This document shows positions 44,799-53,611 of a DNA stretch of 64,000 nt, piece after piece. The stretch covers positions 1 through 64,000 of the forward strand of contig NZ_QTTN01000028.1 of the NCBI RefSeq assembly GCF_003386535.1. Direction: 5' to 3'. This stretch comes from Paenibacillus taihuensis. GTDB taxonomy: Bacteria > Bacillota > Bacilli > Paenibacillales > Paenibacillaceae. Every line of letters begins with the position of its first letter. Position 1 is the first letter of the stretch. The position numbers were made by a program, and so were the translations under genes. A model generated the notes under the pieces. That model was given only the letters and a program-made list of their open reading frames with translations. It was not told where the DNA came from and did not search any database.

Positions 44799-44952
44799 AT
44801 CTATCTCCTCTCTTCCAATTGTTGCAAGATGCGAGATGCATTTTGCCCATTGTCCCTCTACTTCTTCTACTACTAGAACCGCTCTCGTATAGCTTATGCG
44901 GACTTGCTATTCTTTCATTCTCACAAAATTAGGCGTATGCGCACTGTCATCA

Positions 44953-44981
44953 GCACACGATCTGGGCGCACTGCATATATT
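44953..44981 (+). promoter_or_regulatory. Weak candidate sigma-E promoter of the sulfolactate genes
   Basis: CATATATT (44974-44981) matches the sigma-E -10 at 7/8. The -35 position 14 bases upstream (GCACACG) fits poorly. The rest of 44799-45022 shows nothing else clear. Confidence 0.3.
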
Positions 44982-45022
44982 GCTGTGGAAATGAAACGAC
45001 CTGCGAATTGTGAGGAGATATC

Positions 45023-45859
45023 ATGAGATCAATTAATGTGGCGGCTTGGCCTTCCGTACTCAGCGACCCAAGCGGCCAGCGCGAGATGTCCAGCCGCAGC
45101 GCTCACGAGCGCGGCAAAACGATGGTAATTGACAAAGGGCTAGGACGCCACGCGTTCTCCGATCTGCTTGAGACGTCTGCAAGCTATATGGATTGCATTA
45201 AATTCGGATTCGGCACTGCGCCGTTATATCCGACGGACCTCCTTCTGAGCAAAATCGAACAAGCGAAACGATGCGGCCTTACCGTCATGCCAGGAGGCAC
45301 GCTGCTGGAGTCCGCGGTGCAGCAAGACGTCGTGGCTGCCTTTTTCCGGACGATTTGCCGGCTTGGCTTTAACGGAATTGAAGTGTCCGATGGCACGATT
45401 GAGTTGAGCCGCAAGCAGCGCGCCGAGCTTATTCAAGAAGGAGTTAAGAACGGACTTCGCGTCGTTTCTGAATATGGGAAGAAGCTGACCGGCTCGCTTG
45501 TCGATGTCCAGGAGCTTGTCGCTACCGCTGAGGCAGACTGGCATGCAGGTTCAGAAATGGTGACGATTGAAGCAAGAGAATCCGGCGTCGGCGTTGGACT
45601 GTTCGATGCCAATGGCAATTGCGCGCAAAGCGTGCTCGAAACGGTAAGCCGTGCTTTCGGCGGCGATGTTAGCCGCATTATGTGGGAAACGCCGCTGAAG
45701 CACCAACAGGTGCTGATGCTGCAAACCTTCGGCTCCGATGTGCACCTCGGCAACATTCAGCCGGGCGAGGTATTAGCACTTGAAACGATGCGGCGGGGGC
45801 TGCGCTCCGACACATTCTGTTTCGGGGTACATGTCGAGCCGTTTGTTTATATGATTTAA
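45023..45859 (+). CDS. comA: Phosphosulfolactate synthase (ComA/YitD family)
   Basis: It adds sulfite to phosphoenolpyruvate to give (2R)-phospho-3-sulfolactate. The 278-aa barrel protein has ASYMDCIKFGFGTAPLYP, MPGGTLLESAVQQD, FNGIEVSDGTIELS, VVSEYGKKL and MVTIEARESG, all family markers. The name is that of archaeal ComA in coenzyme M synthesis, not the competence regulator. In Bacillus the pair makes sulfolactate that accumulates in spores. The first about 40 residues are less conserved. GAGGAG precedes the ATG. It is followed by comB, 59 bases away. Confidence 0.9.
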   Translation: MRSINVAAWPSVLSDPSGQREMSSRSAHERGKTMVIDKGLGRHAFSDLLETSASYMDCIKFGFGTAPLYPTDLLLSKIEQAKRCGLTVMPGGTLLESAVQQDVVAAFFRTICRLGFNGIEVSDGTIELSRKQRAELIQEGVKNGLRVVSEYGKKLTGSLVDVQELVATAEADWHAGSEMVTIEARESGVGVGLFDANGNCAQSVLETVSRAFGGDVSRIMWETPLKHQQVLMLQTFGSDVHLGNIQPGEVLALETMRRGLRSDTFCFGVHVEPFVYMI

Positions 45860-45918
45860 TGCGGTTTCGGCATGCCGGTTCTACCGTTTTAGGAATTTCA
45901 GGAAGGAAGCGTTAACTC

Positions 45919-46629
45919 ATGCAAATTGAAGTCATCTCCAACGTAAATGAAGCGCAGGCTGAGCGGTTCAGCCATCGGACGGCGATCGTTATTGATGTGC
46001 TTCGCGCAACGAGCACGATTGTCGCTGCGCTTTCCGCCGGGGCCGCAGGGATCGTCCCTGTGGAAACCGTGCTGGAAGCAAGAGCGCTTCTATGCGAAGG
46101 ACAGGTGCTGGCGGGAGAGCGGTTTTGCCGTAAAATCCCCGGATTCGATCTCGGCAACTCCCCCGAGGAATTTACCGCTGAAGCGGTTCGCGGGCGTCGG
46201 GTCGTTCTGACGACGACGAACGGCACGCGGGCACTGCACAAAGCGATGCGCGCCGACCATGTGCTGGCGGGATCGCTGAACAATGCGGCGGCATGCGCGC
46301 GCGCTGCGATGGAGCTGCGCCGTGATCTTGTGCTGCTGTGCGCCGGCAGCCATGATGAATTTGCGCTGGAAGACGGCGTATGCGCGGGCCTGCTCATCAG
46401 CGAGCTTCAGGCGCTTTGCTCTGCGCCGCTTGAGATGAATGATTTTGGCGCGGCTATGCTGGGGTTGTATCGGAATACAGCCGATCATCTCTATGAGGTC
46501 ATTTCCGGCAGCGTAACGGGAAAACGATTGATTAAGTATGGCAGCGGCCGCGACGTGGAGCGATGCAGTGTCGTCAATTGCAGCAGTATCGTGCCGCGGA
46601 TGCAAGGCGACATGCTTGTACAAGGGTAA
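45919..46629 (+). CDS. comB: 2-Phosphosulfolactate phosphatase (ComB family)
   Basis: A 236-aa Mg-dependent phosphatase that removes phosphate from 2-phospho-3-sulfolactate. Markers are AIVIDVLRATSTIVAALSAG at the N-terminus, FDLGNSPEEF, VVLTTTNGTRAL and CAGSHDEFALEDGVCAG. GGAAGGA lies upstream of the ATG. With comA it supplies sulfolactate. The pair is in the order opposite to that of yitC-yitD of B. subtilis as I recall it. Confidence 0.92.
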   Translation: MQIEVISNVNEAQAERFSHRTAIVIDVLRATSTIVAALSAGAAGIVPVETVLEARALLCEGQVLAGERFCRKIPGFDLGNSPEEFTAEAVRGRRVVLTTTNGTRALHKAMRADHVLAGSLNNAAACARAAMELRRDLVLLCAGSHDEFALEDGVCAGLLISELQALCSAPLEMNDFGAAMLGLYRNTADHLYEVISGSVTGKRLIKYGSGRDVERCSVVNCSSIVPRMQGDMLVQG

Positions 46630-46732
46630 CTCGGATTAGACATATCGCGAGAGCTTGTTCCATACACTGGAAGTATGGACGCTCCATGTTCATTTGCGGG
46701 GCGGCGACAACGGTTGAAGGAGTCGGGCAAGT

Positions 46733-47197
46733 ATGAGCGGGGAAGTCGTATTAGTTGTACTCATTATTATTGGCTTAATTGGACGATCGCCGATCATCTC
46801 AACAGCGGCATGCGTGCTCTTGATTGTGAAGCTCGTTCATCTGCAGCGCTTCTTGCCCACAATTGAGCGGAGAGGATTAGAGCTCGGACTGCTGTTCCTT
46901 ACGTTTAGCGTGCTTGTTCCGTTCGCTTCGGAGCGAATCACAACCAAAGATATGCTCAGCGTCGTCACTTCATGGCCTGGCATCCTCGCCCTGACAGGAG
47001 GCGCGATCGCCACTTACGTCAACGGCAAAGGTCTTGAGATGCTGCGGCTCGATCCGCAGCTGATCGTCGGCCTCGTCGTCGGCTCGATCTTCGGCATCGT
47101 CTTTCTGCGCGGAATCCCCGTCGGCCCTCTTATGGCCGCCGGTATCACCGCGATCTTGTTCAAGCTGTTTAGCTTTATTGCCGGACGCTTTTTTTAG
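46733..47197 (+). CDS. DUF441 membrane protein
   Basis: A 154-aa protein with four or five hydrophobic segments ([78 protein letters not shown]). It matches the DUF441/YtwI-like family. Function unknown. AAGGAG lies 10 bases before the ATG. It is the last plus-strand gene of this block and has a strong terminator. Confidence 0.85.
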   Translation: MSGEVVLVVLIIIGLIGRSPIISTAACVLLIVKLVHLQRFLPTIERRGLELGLLFLTFSVLVPFASERITTKDMLSVVTSWPGILALTGGAIATYVNGKGLEMLRLDPQLIVGLVVGSIFGIVFLRGIPVGPLMAAGITAILFKLFSFIAGRFF

Positions 47198-47216
47198 CGA
47201 CGAGCGTGGGGTGAAG

Positions 47217-47259
47217 CAAAGAAGCTCCCCAGTTGGTTGTTGGTTGGGGAGCTTCTTTG
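47217..47259. terminator. Terminator after the DUF441 gene
   Basis: CAAAGAAGCTCCCCA (47217-47231) pairs perfectly with TGGGGAGCTTCTTTG (47245-47259), 13-base loop, T-rich after it. Confidence 0.88.
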
Positions 47260-47287
47260 TTTGTGTGTGAGGAAGTACATGGTTTGT

Positions 47288-47615
47288 GTAGGTACCTGGA
47301 GTACACTCTTTCGCTCGAATCATCGTTATTCCGCCAATGTAGGCACCTGGAGTACATTCTTTCACTCAAAACACTGGTATTCCGCCAATGTAGGTACTTA
47401 GAGTACACTCTTTCGCTCGAATCATCGGTATTCCGCCAATGTAGGTACCTGGAGTACACTCTTTCACTCAAAACACTGGTATTCCGCTAATGTAGGTACC
47501 TGGAGTACATACATAATCTCCATGTAGTCCACCAGACCAGCTACATCTACCAATTCCGCCCAATTTACTCGAATGTAGTCCACCAGACCGGCTACTTCAC
47601 CAATTCCGCTTTTCC
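47288..47615. repeat. 51-bp tandem repeat array with alternating unit types
   Basis: GTAGGYACYTRGAGTACAYT starts units at 47288, 47339, 47390, 47441 and 47492, exactly 51 bases apart. Units 1 and 3 share CGCTCGAATCATCG; units 2 and 4 share CACTCAAAACACTGG, so the true period is a 102-bp dimer. A diverged subtype with ATGTAGTCCACCAGACC follows at 47522 and 47573, again 51 bases apart. Units end in ATTCCGCC-like sequence. No gene lies in 47198-47650. Confidence 0.88.
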
Positions 47616-47650
47616 AATTGTCAATTCAACGCACAATGTCCCGCTCAAGT

Positions 47651-48895
47651 TTACTCCCCATCAAACCGCCGAAGCACAATCACTGCATTATGCCCGCCGA
47701 AGCCGAAGGAGTTGGACATGCCAACGCGAAGATCCGCCTCTCGCGCTATGTTCGGCACGTAATCCAGATCGCATTCCGGATCACCCTCTTCCTGATTAAT
47801 TGTCGGTGGAATGATGCCTTCGCGAAGCGAGTTCACGAGCGCGATCGCTTCGGCTCCGCCTGCTGCGCCGAGCATATGCCCCGTCATCGACTTGTTTGCC
47901 GTGATTGGCACGCGATAGGCATCTTCTCCGAACAGACGCTTGATCGCCTTCGTCTCGGAAATATCGCCAAGGTGCGTGCTTGTCGCGTGCGCGCTGATAA
48001 CGTCCACGTCGCTCGGCGTTAAGCCCGCATCCCGCAGTGCCGACTTCATCGCGAGATAAGCGCCTAATCCTTCTGGATGCGTCGCGACAATGTGATAGGC
48101 GTCCGAGCTAGCTCCGTATCCGATTACTTCACCATAGATTGTAGCGCCTCTTGCAAGGGCATGCGATAACGATTCCAGCACGACGATTCCTGCACCTTCG
48201 GCAATGACGAAACCGTCGCGGCCACTATCGAAAGGACGGCTCGCACCAGTTGGGTCATCATTTCGGTTCGAGAGCGAAGTCGCATTGCCGAAGCTGGCAA
48301 GAGATATCTCCGTTACCGCAGCCTCCGCCCCTCCGGCGAACACCACATCAGCGCCTCCCGACCGAATAAGACGAAAGGCTTCTCCGATCGCAGTATTCCC
48401 GATCGAACATGCCGTCACGGGAGACATGGACGGTCCGTGCGCTCCGAAGCGAATGCTGATCATCGCCGAAGCCATGTTCGCGATCATCATCGGAACGAGT
48501 GTCGGACTAACTCTATCCGCACCACGATCTCGCAATACTCCGTCCTGCTCGAGCAACGTGTTCAATCCGCCAATACCGGAGCCGACGTACACGCCTAAGC
48601 GCTCATGGTCGATTGAAGCGGCATTCAGACCGGCTTCATTCCATGCCTGCTCGGCTGCAGCCAGCGCGAACTGAACGAAACGATCCATTCTTCTCGCTTC
48701 CTTTCGTCCGAATCTCGCATCGCCGTCGAAATCTCGTACCAGACCGGCGATACGCGACTTGAACCGACTGACATCATCCAGCGAGTCAATCTCGGTAATA
48801 CCAGATTCACCTTTCTTCAGCCTCTCCCAGAAGACAGCCGTCTCATTCCCAAGCGGCGATATTATACCCGTACCGGTAATGACTACCCGTTCCAT
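47651..48895 (-). CDS. fabF: Beta-ketoacyl-ACP synthase II (FabF paralogue)
   Basis: A 414-aa condensing enzyme that extends acyl-ACP with malonyl-ACP. The Cys-His-His set is readable: Cys in SPVTACSIGNTAIGEA, His in ISAHATSTHLGD and His in NKSMTGHMLGAAGG. Around the nucleophile the family usually reads TACATG(T/N)H; the ACSIGN form and HATSTH deviate, hinting at a paralogue rather than the main housekeeping copy. TAGGAGG precedes the ATG. It is divergent from an HTH regulator. Confidence 0.9.
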   Translation of the reverse strand: MERVVITGTGIISPLGNETAVFWERLKKGESGITEIDSLDDVSRFKSRIAGLVRDFDGDARFGRKEARRMDRFVQFALAAAEQAWNEAGLNAASIDHERLGVYVGSGIGGLNTLLEQDGVLRDRGADRVSPTLVPMMIANMASAMISIRFGAHGPSMSPVTACSIGNTAIGEAFRLIRSGGADVVFAGGAEAAVTEISLASFGNATSLSNRNDDPTGASRPFDSGRDGFVIAEGAGIVVLESLSHALARGATIYGEVIGYGASSDAYHIVATHPEGLGAYLAMKSALRDAGLTPSDVDVISAHATSTHLGDISETKAIKRLFGEDAYRVPITANKSMTGHMLGAAGGAEAIALVNSLREGIIPPTINQEEGDPECDLDYVPNIAREADLRVGMSNSFGFGGHNAVIVLRRFDGE

Positions 48896-48950
48896 ATTAA
48901 TTCCTCCTAATTGCGTTCCGAGTTGCCTGCTATCCCATCTTGCGCTACAA

Positions 48951-48988
48951 TTTATCCTATTACAAGTTTGTATTTATCCTAGTATAAT
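48951..48988 (+). promoter_or_regulatory. Promoter of the HTH regulator with 22-bp-spaced direct repeats
   Basis: TTACAA (48960-48965), 17 bases, TATAAT (48983-48988). The direct repeat TTTATCCTA occurs at 48951-48959 and 48973-48981, exactly 22 bases apart, flanking and entering the promoter in the fabF-regulator divergent region. A candidate operator. Confidence 0.6.
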
Positions 48989-49023
48989 AACTACCAGACT
49001 ACTACTTGGAGGTTCTATTAATC

Positions 49024-49872
49024 ATGAATCGGCAAGCCAGGCTGCAAGCACTATCCGAATTTCTCAAGAAGCGCCGCGCGCAAACGATGCCTCAGACGGT
49101 TGGCCTGCCTGCAGGCATTCGCAGGAGAACACCTGGGCTGCGGCGTGAGGAAGTCGCACAACTCGCAGGAGTAAGCACGACCTGGTACACATGGCTCGAG
49201 CAGGGCCGCGATATCCAAGTCTCTGCATCCGTGCTGGACTGCGTCGCTTCGGCGCTCCAACTGACCTCCGACGAGCGCAGGTATCTGTTTTCGCTGGCCA
49301 TGGAGTCCACGAGCACGCCTGCTCCGGAATTGCAGCTGCTCCCGGAGATTCGCCCATCACTCCAACGGATCTTGAAAGAGCTCCGCTACTGCCCTACGAT
49401 CGTCACCGACAGGCGATTTCGAATTGTCGGCTGGAATGAAGCCGCTTCCCGCGTATTTCTGGATTTCGACCTGCTGCCAGCAGAAGACCGCAACCTCGTT
49501 CGGCTGTTGTTTGCGCGCAAGGATTTCCGGCGGCTGGCGGCAAATTGGGAGCACTTCGCCTTGGATTTCCTCGCCATTTTCCGAGCGTATTATGGACGTT
49601 ATGTAGAAGATGAGTGGTACGAAGACTTCCTCTCGGAGATGAGAGCATCATACCCCGATTTCGATTCGCTCTGGGAGCGGAGCCGAGTCAGTCTCGCGCC
49701 GGAGATGGTAATCGAGTTCCGCCACGCCGCAGCCGGCAAAATGCTGTTCCAGCTGACCTCGCTGCAAGTGCAAGGCGAGGATGACCTGCGCTGCAGCATC
49801 TACACGCCTGCCGCAGACACTACGACTGAGAGCAAGCTGCGAAAGCTGCTCGACACGCAGTCCCCCTCATAG
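49024..49872 (+). CDS. XRE-type HTH regulator with MmyB/MltR-like ligand-binding domain
   Basis: A 282-aa regulator. The N-terminal HTH (RRRTPGLRREEVAQLAGVST, TWYTWLEQGRDIQVSASVLD) is typical of this family. The C-terminal part is PAS-like: PTIVTDRRFRIVGWNEAASR, then ARKDFRRLAANWEHFALDFLA and DFDSLWERSRV, the MmyB-like domain. One structurally studied member was found with a fatty acid bound, as I recall, which fits the divergent fabF. The ATG at 49024 has GGAGG 11 bases upstream. Confidence 0.9.
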   Translation: MNRQARLQALSEFLKKRRAQTMPQTVGLPAGIRRRTPGLRREEVAQLAGVSTTWYTWLEQGRDIQVSASVLDCVASALQLTSDERRYLFSLAMESTSTPAPELQLLPEIRPSLQRILKELRYCPTIVTDRRFRIVGWNEAASRVFLDFDLLPAEDRNLVRLLFARKDFRRLAANWEHFALDFLAIFRAYYGRYVEDEWYEDFLSEMRASYPDFDSLWERSRVSLAPEMVIEFRHAAAGKMLFQLTSLQVQGEDDLRCSIYTPAADTTTESKLRKLLDTQSPS

Positions 49873-49900
49873 CTCATAATCGAAGAAACATAAACACAAA

Positions 49901-49932
49901 AAAACAGCAGCACCCTAAGGTGCTGCTGTTTT
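49901..49932. terminator. Bidirectional terminator, HTH regulator / lysC
   Basis: AAAACAGCAGCACC and GGTGCTGCTGTTTT form a 14-bp perfect stem with a CTAA loop, serving both convergent genes. Confidence 0.92.
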
Positions 49933-49954
49933 CCAATACCGGCAATCTTATATC

Positions 49955-51208
49955 CTATCGGCGATCCTGCGGGCCGCCTACGAAAGCTTGCTCTGCTGTG
50001 TCCAGGCCGTATGCCGTGTGCAGTGCGCGGACAACATCTTGCGTGTGTTCTGCACCGATTACGACGGACAGACGGATTTCGGAAGTCGTAACGAGCTTGA
50101 TGCTGATGCCTTGCTCGTAGATCGCTGCGAACATTTTTGCCGCAACCCCTGGATTGCTGACCATGCCTGCACCAACGATGGAAACCTTCACGAGGTTCTC
50201 TTCGGAAGTCACTTCACGGTAAGGCACTTCCGCGCGGATACGCTCCACAATGCCAATCGCTCTATCTTTATCTGTCAGCGTTACAGTGAACGCGAAGTCT
50301 GCTTTACCGTCTTGCGTGCCGCTCTGTACGATAATATCGACGTCAACGCCGTTCGATGCAAGCGCGCCGAATACTTTGGCAAGAACGCCTGGAATATCTT
50401 CAACACCCAAGATGCTAATACGTGCTACGTTTTTATCAAATGCAATACCGCGAACGGCATTTCCTTGCTCCATTACCGCTTCCTCCTTCACACTCGTACC
50501 TTCATTTTGCGTAAAGCTAGAACGTACAACCAAATTCACATTGTAATTTTTCGCATATTCAACGGCACGAGGATGCAGAACGGCAGCACCTAGGTTAGCA
50601 AGCTCCAGCATTTCATCGTACGTAATTTCATCTAGCTTGCGAGCGCATTTTACAACACGCGGATCAGTCGAATAAATACCGTCTACATCGGTATAGATCT
50701 CACATACGTCAGCTTTGAGTGCCGCCGCAAGAGCGACTGCAGTTGTATCGGAACCGCCGCGGCCCAGTGTCGTAATGTCGCCATCTTCCGTCGCACCTTG
50801 GAAGCCTGCAACGATGGCTGCGTAGCCACTGTCGAGTGCCGCAAAAATCCGATCGGGCTGAATGTCCGAAATACGTGCCTTGCCGTGAACCGCTTCTGTT
50901 GTAATCCCAGCCTGCCAGCCCGTGAACGACTTGGATTTCAGTCCGATCGCGTCTATTGCCATCGACAGCAATGCAATCGAAATTTGCTCGCCAACCGTCA
51001 GCAGCATATCCATCTCACGTGCAGGCGGATTGGCATTAAGCAGCTTGGATTGATCAATTAAATCGTCTGTTGTATCGCCCATTGCGGAAACGACAACAAC
51101 GACTTTATGGCCAGCCTCTTTATAATCGGCGATGCGTCTTGCAACGCGCTGCATCCGTTCAGTTGAGCCAACGGAGCTGCCGCCGAATTTCATTACTATC
51201 AACGACAC
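49955..51208 (-). CDS. lysC: Aspartate kinase
   Basis: It phosphorylates aspartate, opening the lysine, threonine and methionine pathways and, in spore formers, diaminopimelate and dipicolinate supply. The 417-aa alpha subunit has IVMKFGGSSVGS, GFQGATEDGDITTLGRGGSD and EIYTDVDGIYSTDPR, then two ACT domains (about 260-405). The GTG start has GGGAGTG eight bases upstream. Met246 is preceded by its own ribosome binding site and should give a separate beta subunit. An extended -10 promoter lies at about 51271. No lysine riboswitch fits in the 151-base gap to efp. Confidence 0.95.
   Translation of the reverse strand: MSLIVMKFGGSSVGSTERMQRVARRIADYKEAGHKVVVVVSAMGDTTDDLIDQSKLLNANPPAREMDMLLTVGEQISIALLSMAIDAIGLKSKSFTGWQAGITTEAVHGKARISDIQPDRIFAALDSGYAAIVAGFQGATEDGDITTLGRGGSDTTAVALAAALKADVCEIYTDVDGIYSTDPRVVKCARKLDEITYDEMLELANLGAAVLHPRAVEYAKNYNVNLVVRSSFTQNEGTSVKEEAVMEQGNAVRGIAFDKNVARISILGVEDIPGVLAKVFGALASNGVDVDIIVQSGTQDGKADFAFTVTLTDKDRAIGIVERIRAEVPYREVTSEENLVKVSIVGAGMVSNPGVAAKMFAAIYEQGISIKLVTTSEIRLSVVIGAEHTQDVVRALHTAYGLDTAEQAFVGGPQDRR
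50471..50488 (-). promoter_or_regulatory. Internal ribosome binding site and start for the LysC beta subunit
   Basis: Within lysC, AAGGAGG (50482-50488) lies eight bases before an in-frame ATG (50473-50471), which is codon 246. The product would be 172 aa (49955-50473), the two ACT domains. B. subtilis lysC uses an in-phase internal start at the same codon number. Confidence 0.85.
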
Positions 51209-51265
51209 TGCTAATCCACTCCCAACGTTGTTCGATCTCTGTAGAGTATGAAGTTCTTTTCTAAC

Positions 51266-51276
51266 ACAAGATTATA
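51266..51276 (-). promoter_or_regulatory. Extended -10 promoter of lysC
   Basis: TGTTATAAT on the minus strand, TATAAT at 51271-51276, preceded by TGN. No good -35 is visible. It lies about 60 bases ahead of the GTG start. Confidence 0.45.
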
Positions 51277-51317
51277 ACACAACGACACAATTTTGAATAT
51301 GAACCACCAACAAAAAA

Positions 51318-51343
51318 ACCGCACGGCACTAAGACCGGGCGGC
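51318..51343 (-). terminator. efp terminator
   Basis: AGCCGCCCGGT pairs with GCCGTGCGGT around a short loop and is followed by TTTTTTT on the minus strand, 16 bases after the efp stop. Confidence 0.85.
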
Positions 51344-51359
51344 TTCTTTTGTCATGAAA

Positions 51360-51917
51360 TTAAGCACGGGAGATGTACTTGCCATCGCGCGTGTCGATAA
51401 GAAGAACGTCGCCTTCGTTGATGAACAGCGGAACTTGGACGTTCAGGCCTGTTTCGACTGTAGCGTTCTTCGTTGCGCCTTGCGCCGTGTTGCCTTTTAC
51501 GCCTGGTTCTGTTTCTGTTACTTTCAGGTCTACGTTGTTAGGCAGTTGAATACCGATGATTTCCTCGTGGTAGCTTGTGATGTTAACGGTCATGTTTTCT
51601 TTCAAGAAGTTAACTTCCCATTCCAATTGCTTCTTGTCGAGATTGAATTGGTCGTAAGTTTCGTTATCCATGAACGTATACTCCGCACCGGAGTTGTACA
51701 GGTATTGCACCGCACGGTTCTCGATGTTTGCTTTGCCGATGTTCTCGCCTGCGCGGAACGTTCTTTCAACAGTGTTGCCGTTACGCAGGTTTTTCAGCTT
51801 CGAACGAACGAATGCTGCACCTTTGCCTGGTTTAACGTGTTGGAAATCAAGAACTGTGAAGATATCGCCGTCTACCTCAACGGTAAGACCCGTTTTAAAA
51901 TCGTTTACTGAAATCAC
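51360..51917 (-). CDS. efp: Translation elongation factor P
   Basis: It relieves ribosome stalling at polyproline. The 185-aa protein has the three-barrel layout. The modified lysine loop is [10 protein letters not shown] with Lys32, the residue modified in B. subtilis. C-terminal [22 protein letters not shown] is diagnostic. The GTG start has AGGAGG upstream. It follows papA by 72 bases, the conserved yqhT-efp order. Confidence 0.97.
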   Translation of the reverse strand: MISVNDFKTGLTVEVDGDIFTVLDFQHVKPGKGAAFVRSKLKNLRNGNTVERTFRAGENIGKANIENRAVQYLYNSGAEYTFMDNETYDQFNLDKKQLEWEVNFLKENMTVNITSYHEEIIGIQLPNNVDLKVTETEPGVKGNTAQGATKNATVETGLNVQVPLFINEGDVLLIDTRDGKYISRA

Positions 51918-51989
51918 TCTAGGTTTCCTCCTGTAATAAGCGGTCCATCAGGTGCTGATCCGCTGCTTGGGTAATGTTGTTTATAAATC

Positions 51990-53063
51990 TCATTCCAAAA
52001 TGAACAATGCCTTCGGAGATGAGGTTAATAACGAATTGCCGTTCTCGGTGATGACGATGTCATCCTCGATGCGAACGCCGCCGAAACCTGGCAAGTAAAT
52101 GCCTGGCTCCACCGTAACTGTCATGCCTGGCTCAAGCACTGTCGTTCCGCCAACCGATACACGTGGCGCTTCGTGAATTTCCATACCGAAACCATGGCCT
52201 GTACCGTGACCGAACTTGTCACCGTAGCCATACTTCGTGATGATGTCACGAGCAAGTGCATCCGCTTCGCGGCCTGTCATGCCTGGCTTAATGCCGGCAA
52301 GTGCAGTCATTTGCGCTTCAAGCACGATTTCGTAAATTTCGCGATGCTTGTCTGTCGGCTTGCCTACAACGATCGTTCTTGTCAGATCGGAGCAGTAGCC
52401 TTTGAGCAGAGCACCAAAGTCAAGCTTAACAAATTCATTATTGCCAATGATTCGATCGCTTGCAACACCGTGCGGCAGCGCAGAACGCTCACCTGATGCG
52501 ACAATCGTATCGAACGAAGACGAAGTAGCGCCTTTGCTGCGCATGTACATCTCCATCTCAAGCGCGACGGCGCGCTCGCTGACGCCTGGCTTGATGAAGC
52601 TGAGGATGTGCTGGAATGTCTCATCCGCAAGCGCACAGGCTTCACGAATAACGGCAAGCTCTGCATCATCCTTATAAAGGCGCAGCTGTTCAATTGCTCC
52701 GGATACCGGTACAAGCTCGATCGAGCCAAGAACGCCATTCCAGTCGGAATAGCTGCTGAATACGACGTGATCCTGTTCGAAAGCAAGCTTGCGTACGCCT
52801 GCCTTATCCGCCAAATCACGAACCGTCTCAATCCATTTCGGACCATGCTCGACCACTGTGAAGTGAGGAGCTTGCTGCGGCGCTTGCGTCATGTAACGGA
52901 AGTCCGTCAGCAGCCAGCTGTCTGCCGCTGTGATAAGCAGCATGCCAGAAGATCCAGTAAATCCACTTATGTACCGACGGTTAACGGCACTTGTTACGAG
53001 AATCGCATCTGCCTGCAGACCTGCAAGCTTCTCTCGCAATCCGGCTAAACGTTTCTGTGTCAA
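51990..53063 (-). CDS. papA: Xaa-Pro aminopeptidase (M24, YqhT/PapA)
   Basis: A 357-aa dimetal aminopeptidase. The N-terminal creatinase-like domain is followed by the pita-bread domain. Ligands are in FVKLDFGALLKGYCSDLTRT (two Asp), FGHGTGHGFGMEIHEAP (His), VTVEPGIYLPGFGG (Glu) and VRIEDDIVI (Glu). The TTG at 53063 has AAAGGG eight bases upstream. It lies between aroQ and efp. Confidence 0.93.
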   Translation of the reverse strand: MTQKRLAGLREKLAGLQADAILVTSAVNRRYISGFTGSSGMLLITAADSWLLTDFRYMTQAPQQAPHFTVVEHGPKWIETVRDLADKAGVRKLAFEQDHVVFSSYSDWNGVLGSIELVPVSGAIEQLRLYKDDAELAVIREACALADETFQHILSFIKPGVSERAVALEMEMYMRSKGATSSSFDTIVASGERSALPHGVASDRIIGNNEFVKLDFGALLKGYCSDLTRTIVVGKPTDKHREIYEIVLEAQMTALAGIKPGMTGREADALARDIITKYGYGDKFGHGTGHGFGMEIHEAPRVSVGGTTVLEPGMTVTVEPGIYLPGFGGVRIEDDIVITENGNSLLTSSPKALFILE

Positions 53064-53083
53064 AAGTATCACCCTTTTTCTAA

Positions 53084-53521
53084 TTACTGCTTCAGCTGAT
53101 TCACTAGTGCATGGACGCCAAGCACATAGCTTTGAGCGCCAAACCCTGCGATCTGACCGATCGCAACTGGCGCGATGACTGAAACATGACGAAACGCTTC
53201 CCGCTTATGAATGTTCGATAAATGCACCTCAACGACAGGAATGCCGACGCTTGCGATCGCATCGCGAATGGCAATGCTGTAGTGAGTGAACGCTCCAGGG
53301 TTCATGACGATTCCCTCTACTTGGCCGTATGCCTCGTGGATGCGGTCGATTAGTGCCCCTTCGTGATTGGATTGGAAGAACGAAATGTCAACTCCGAGCG
53401 ATGCCGCTGTTTCCTTCAGCATCTCTTCAATAGCTGGAAGCGACATGGAACCGTAAACACCTGGCTCACGAATGCCAAGCATGTTTAAATTCGGCCCGTT
53501 TAGTACAAGTATTCGAGTCAT
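53084..53521 (-). CDS. aroQ: Type II 3-dehydroquinate dehydratase
   Basis: It dehydrates 3-dehydroquinate in the shikimate pathway. The 145-aa protein starts [25 protein letters not shown], which carries the catalytic Tyr and flexible Arg loop. [29 protein letters not shown] and [15 protein letters not shown] (catalytic His) follow. The ATG at 53521 has GGGAGG upstream. Conserved next to papA as yqhS. Confidence 0.95.
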   Translation of the reverse strand: MTRILVLNGPNLNMLGIREPGVYGSMSLPAIEEMLKETAASLGVDISFFQSNHEGALIDRIHEAYGQVEGIVMNPGAFTHYSIAIRDAIASVGIPVVEVHLSNIHKREAFRHVSVIAPVAIGQIAGFGAQSYVLGVHALVNQLKQ

Positions 53522-53611
53522 GGAGAATCCTCCCGGCGCATAGATCAATTGCCATTCTACCACAAAGACCCACGCTTTGAGAAGTGCTCGCCCAGCAGCT
53601 CATGCCATGCA

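Noticed and set aside
47175-47490. 85-98 aa frames with 17-residue repeats across the 51-bp array
   Set aside because: No ribosome binding site, open on both strands simply because 51 is a multiple of three, and one end runs through a terminator. Kept as a repeat, not a gene.
51209-51359. Lysine riboswitch upstream of lysC
   Set aside because: The gap is 151 bases and already holds the efp terminator and a promoter; no L-box pattern was found.
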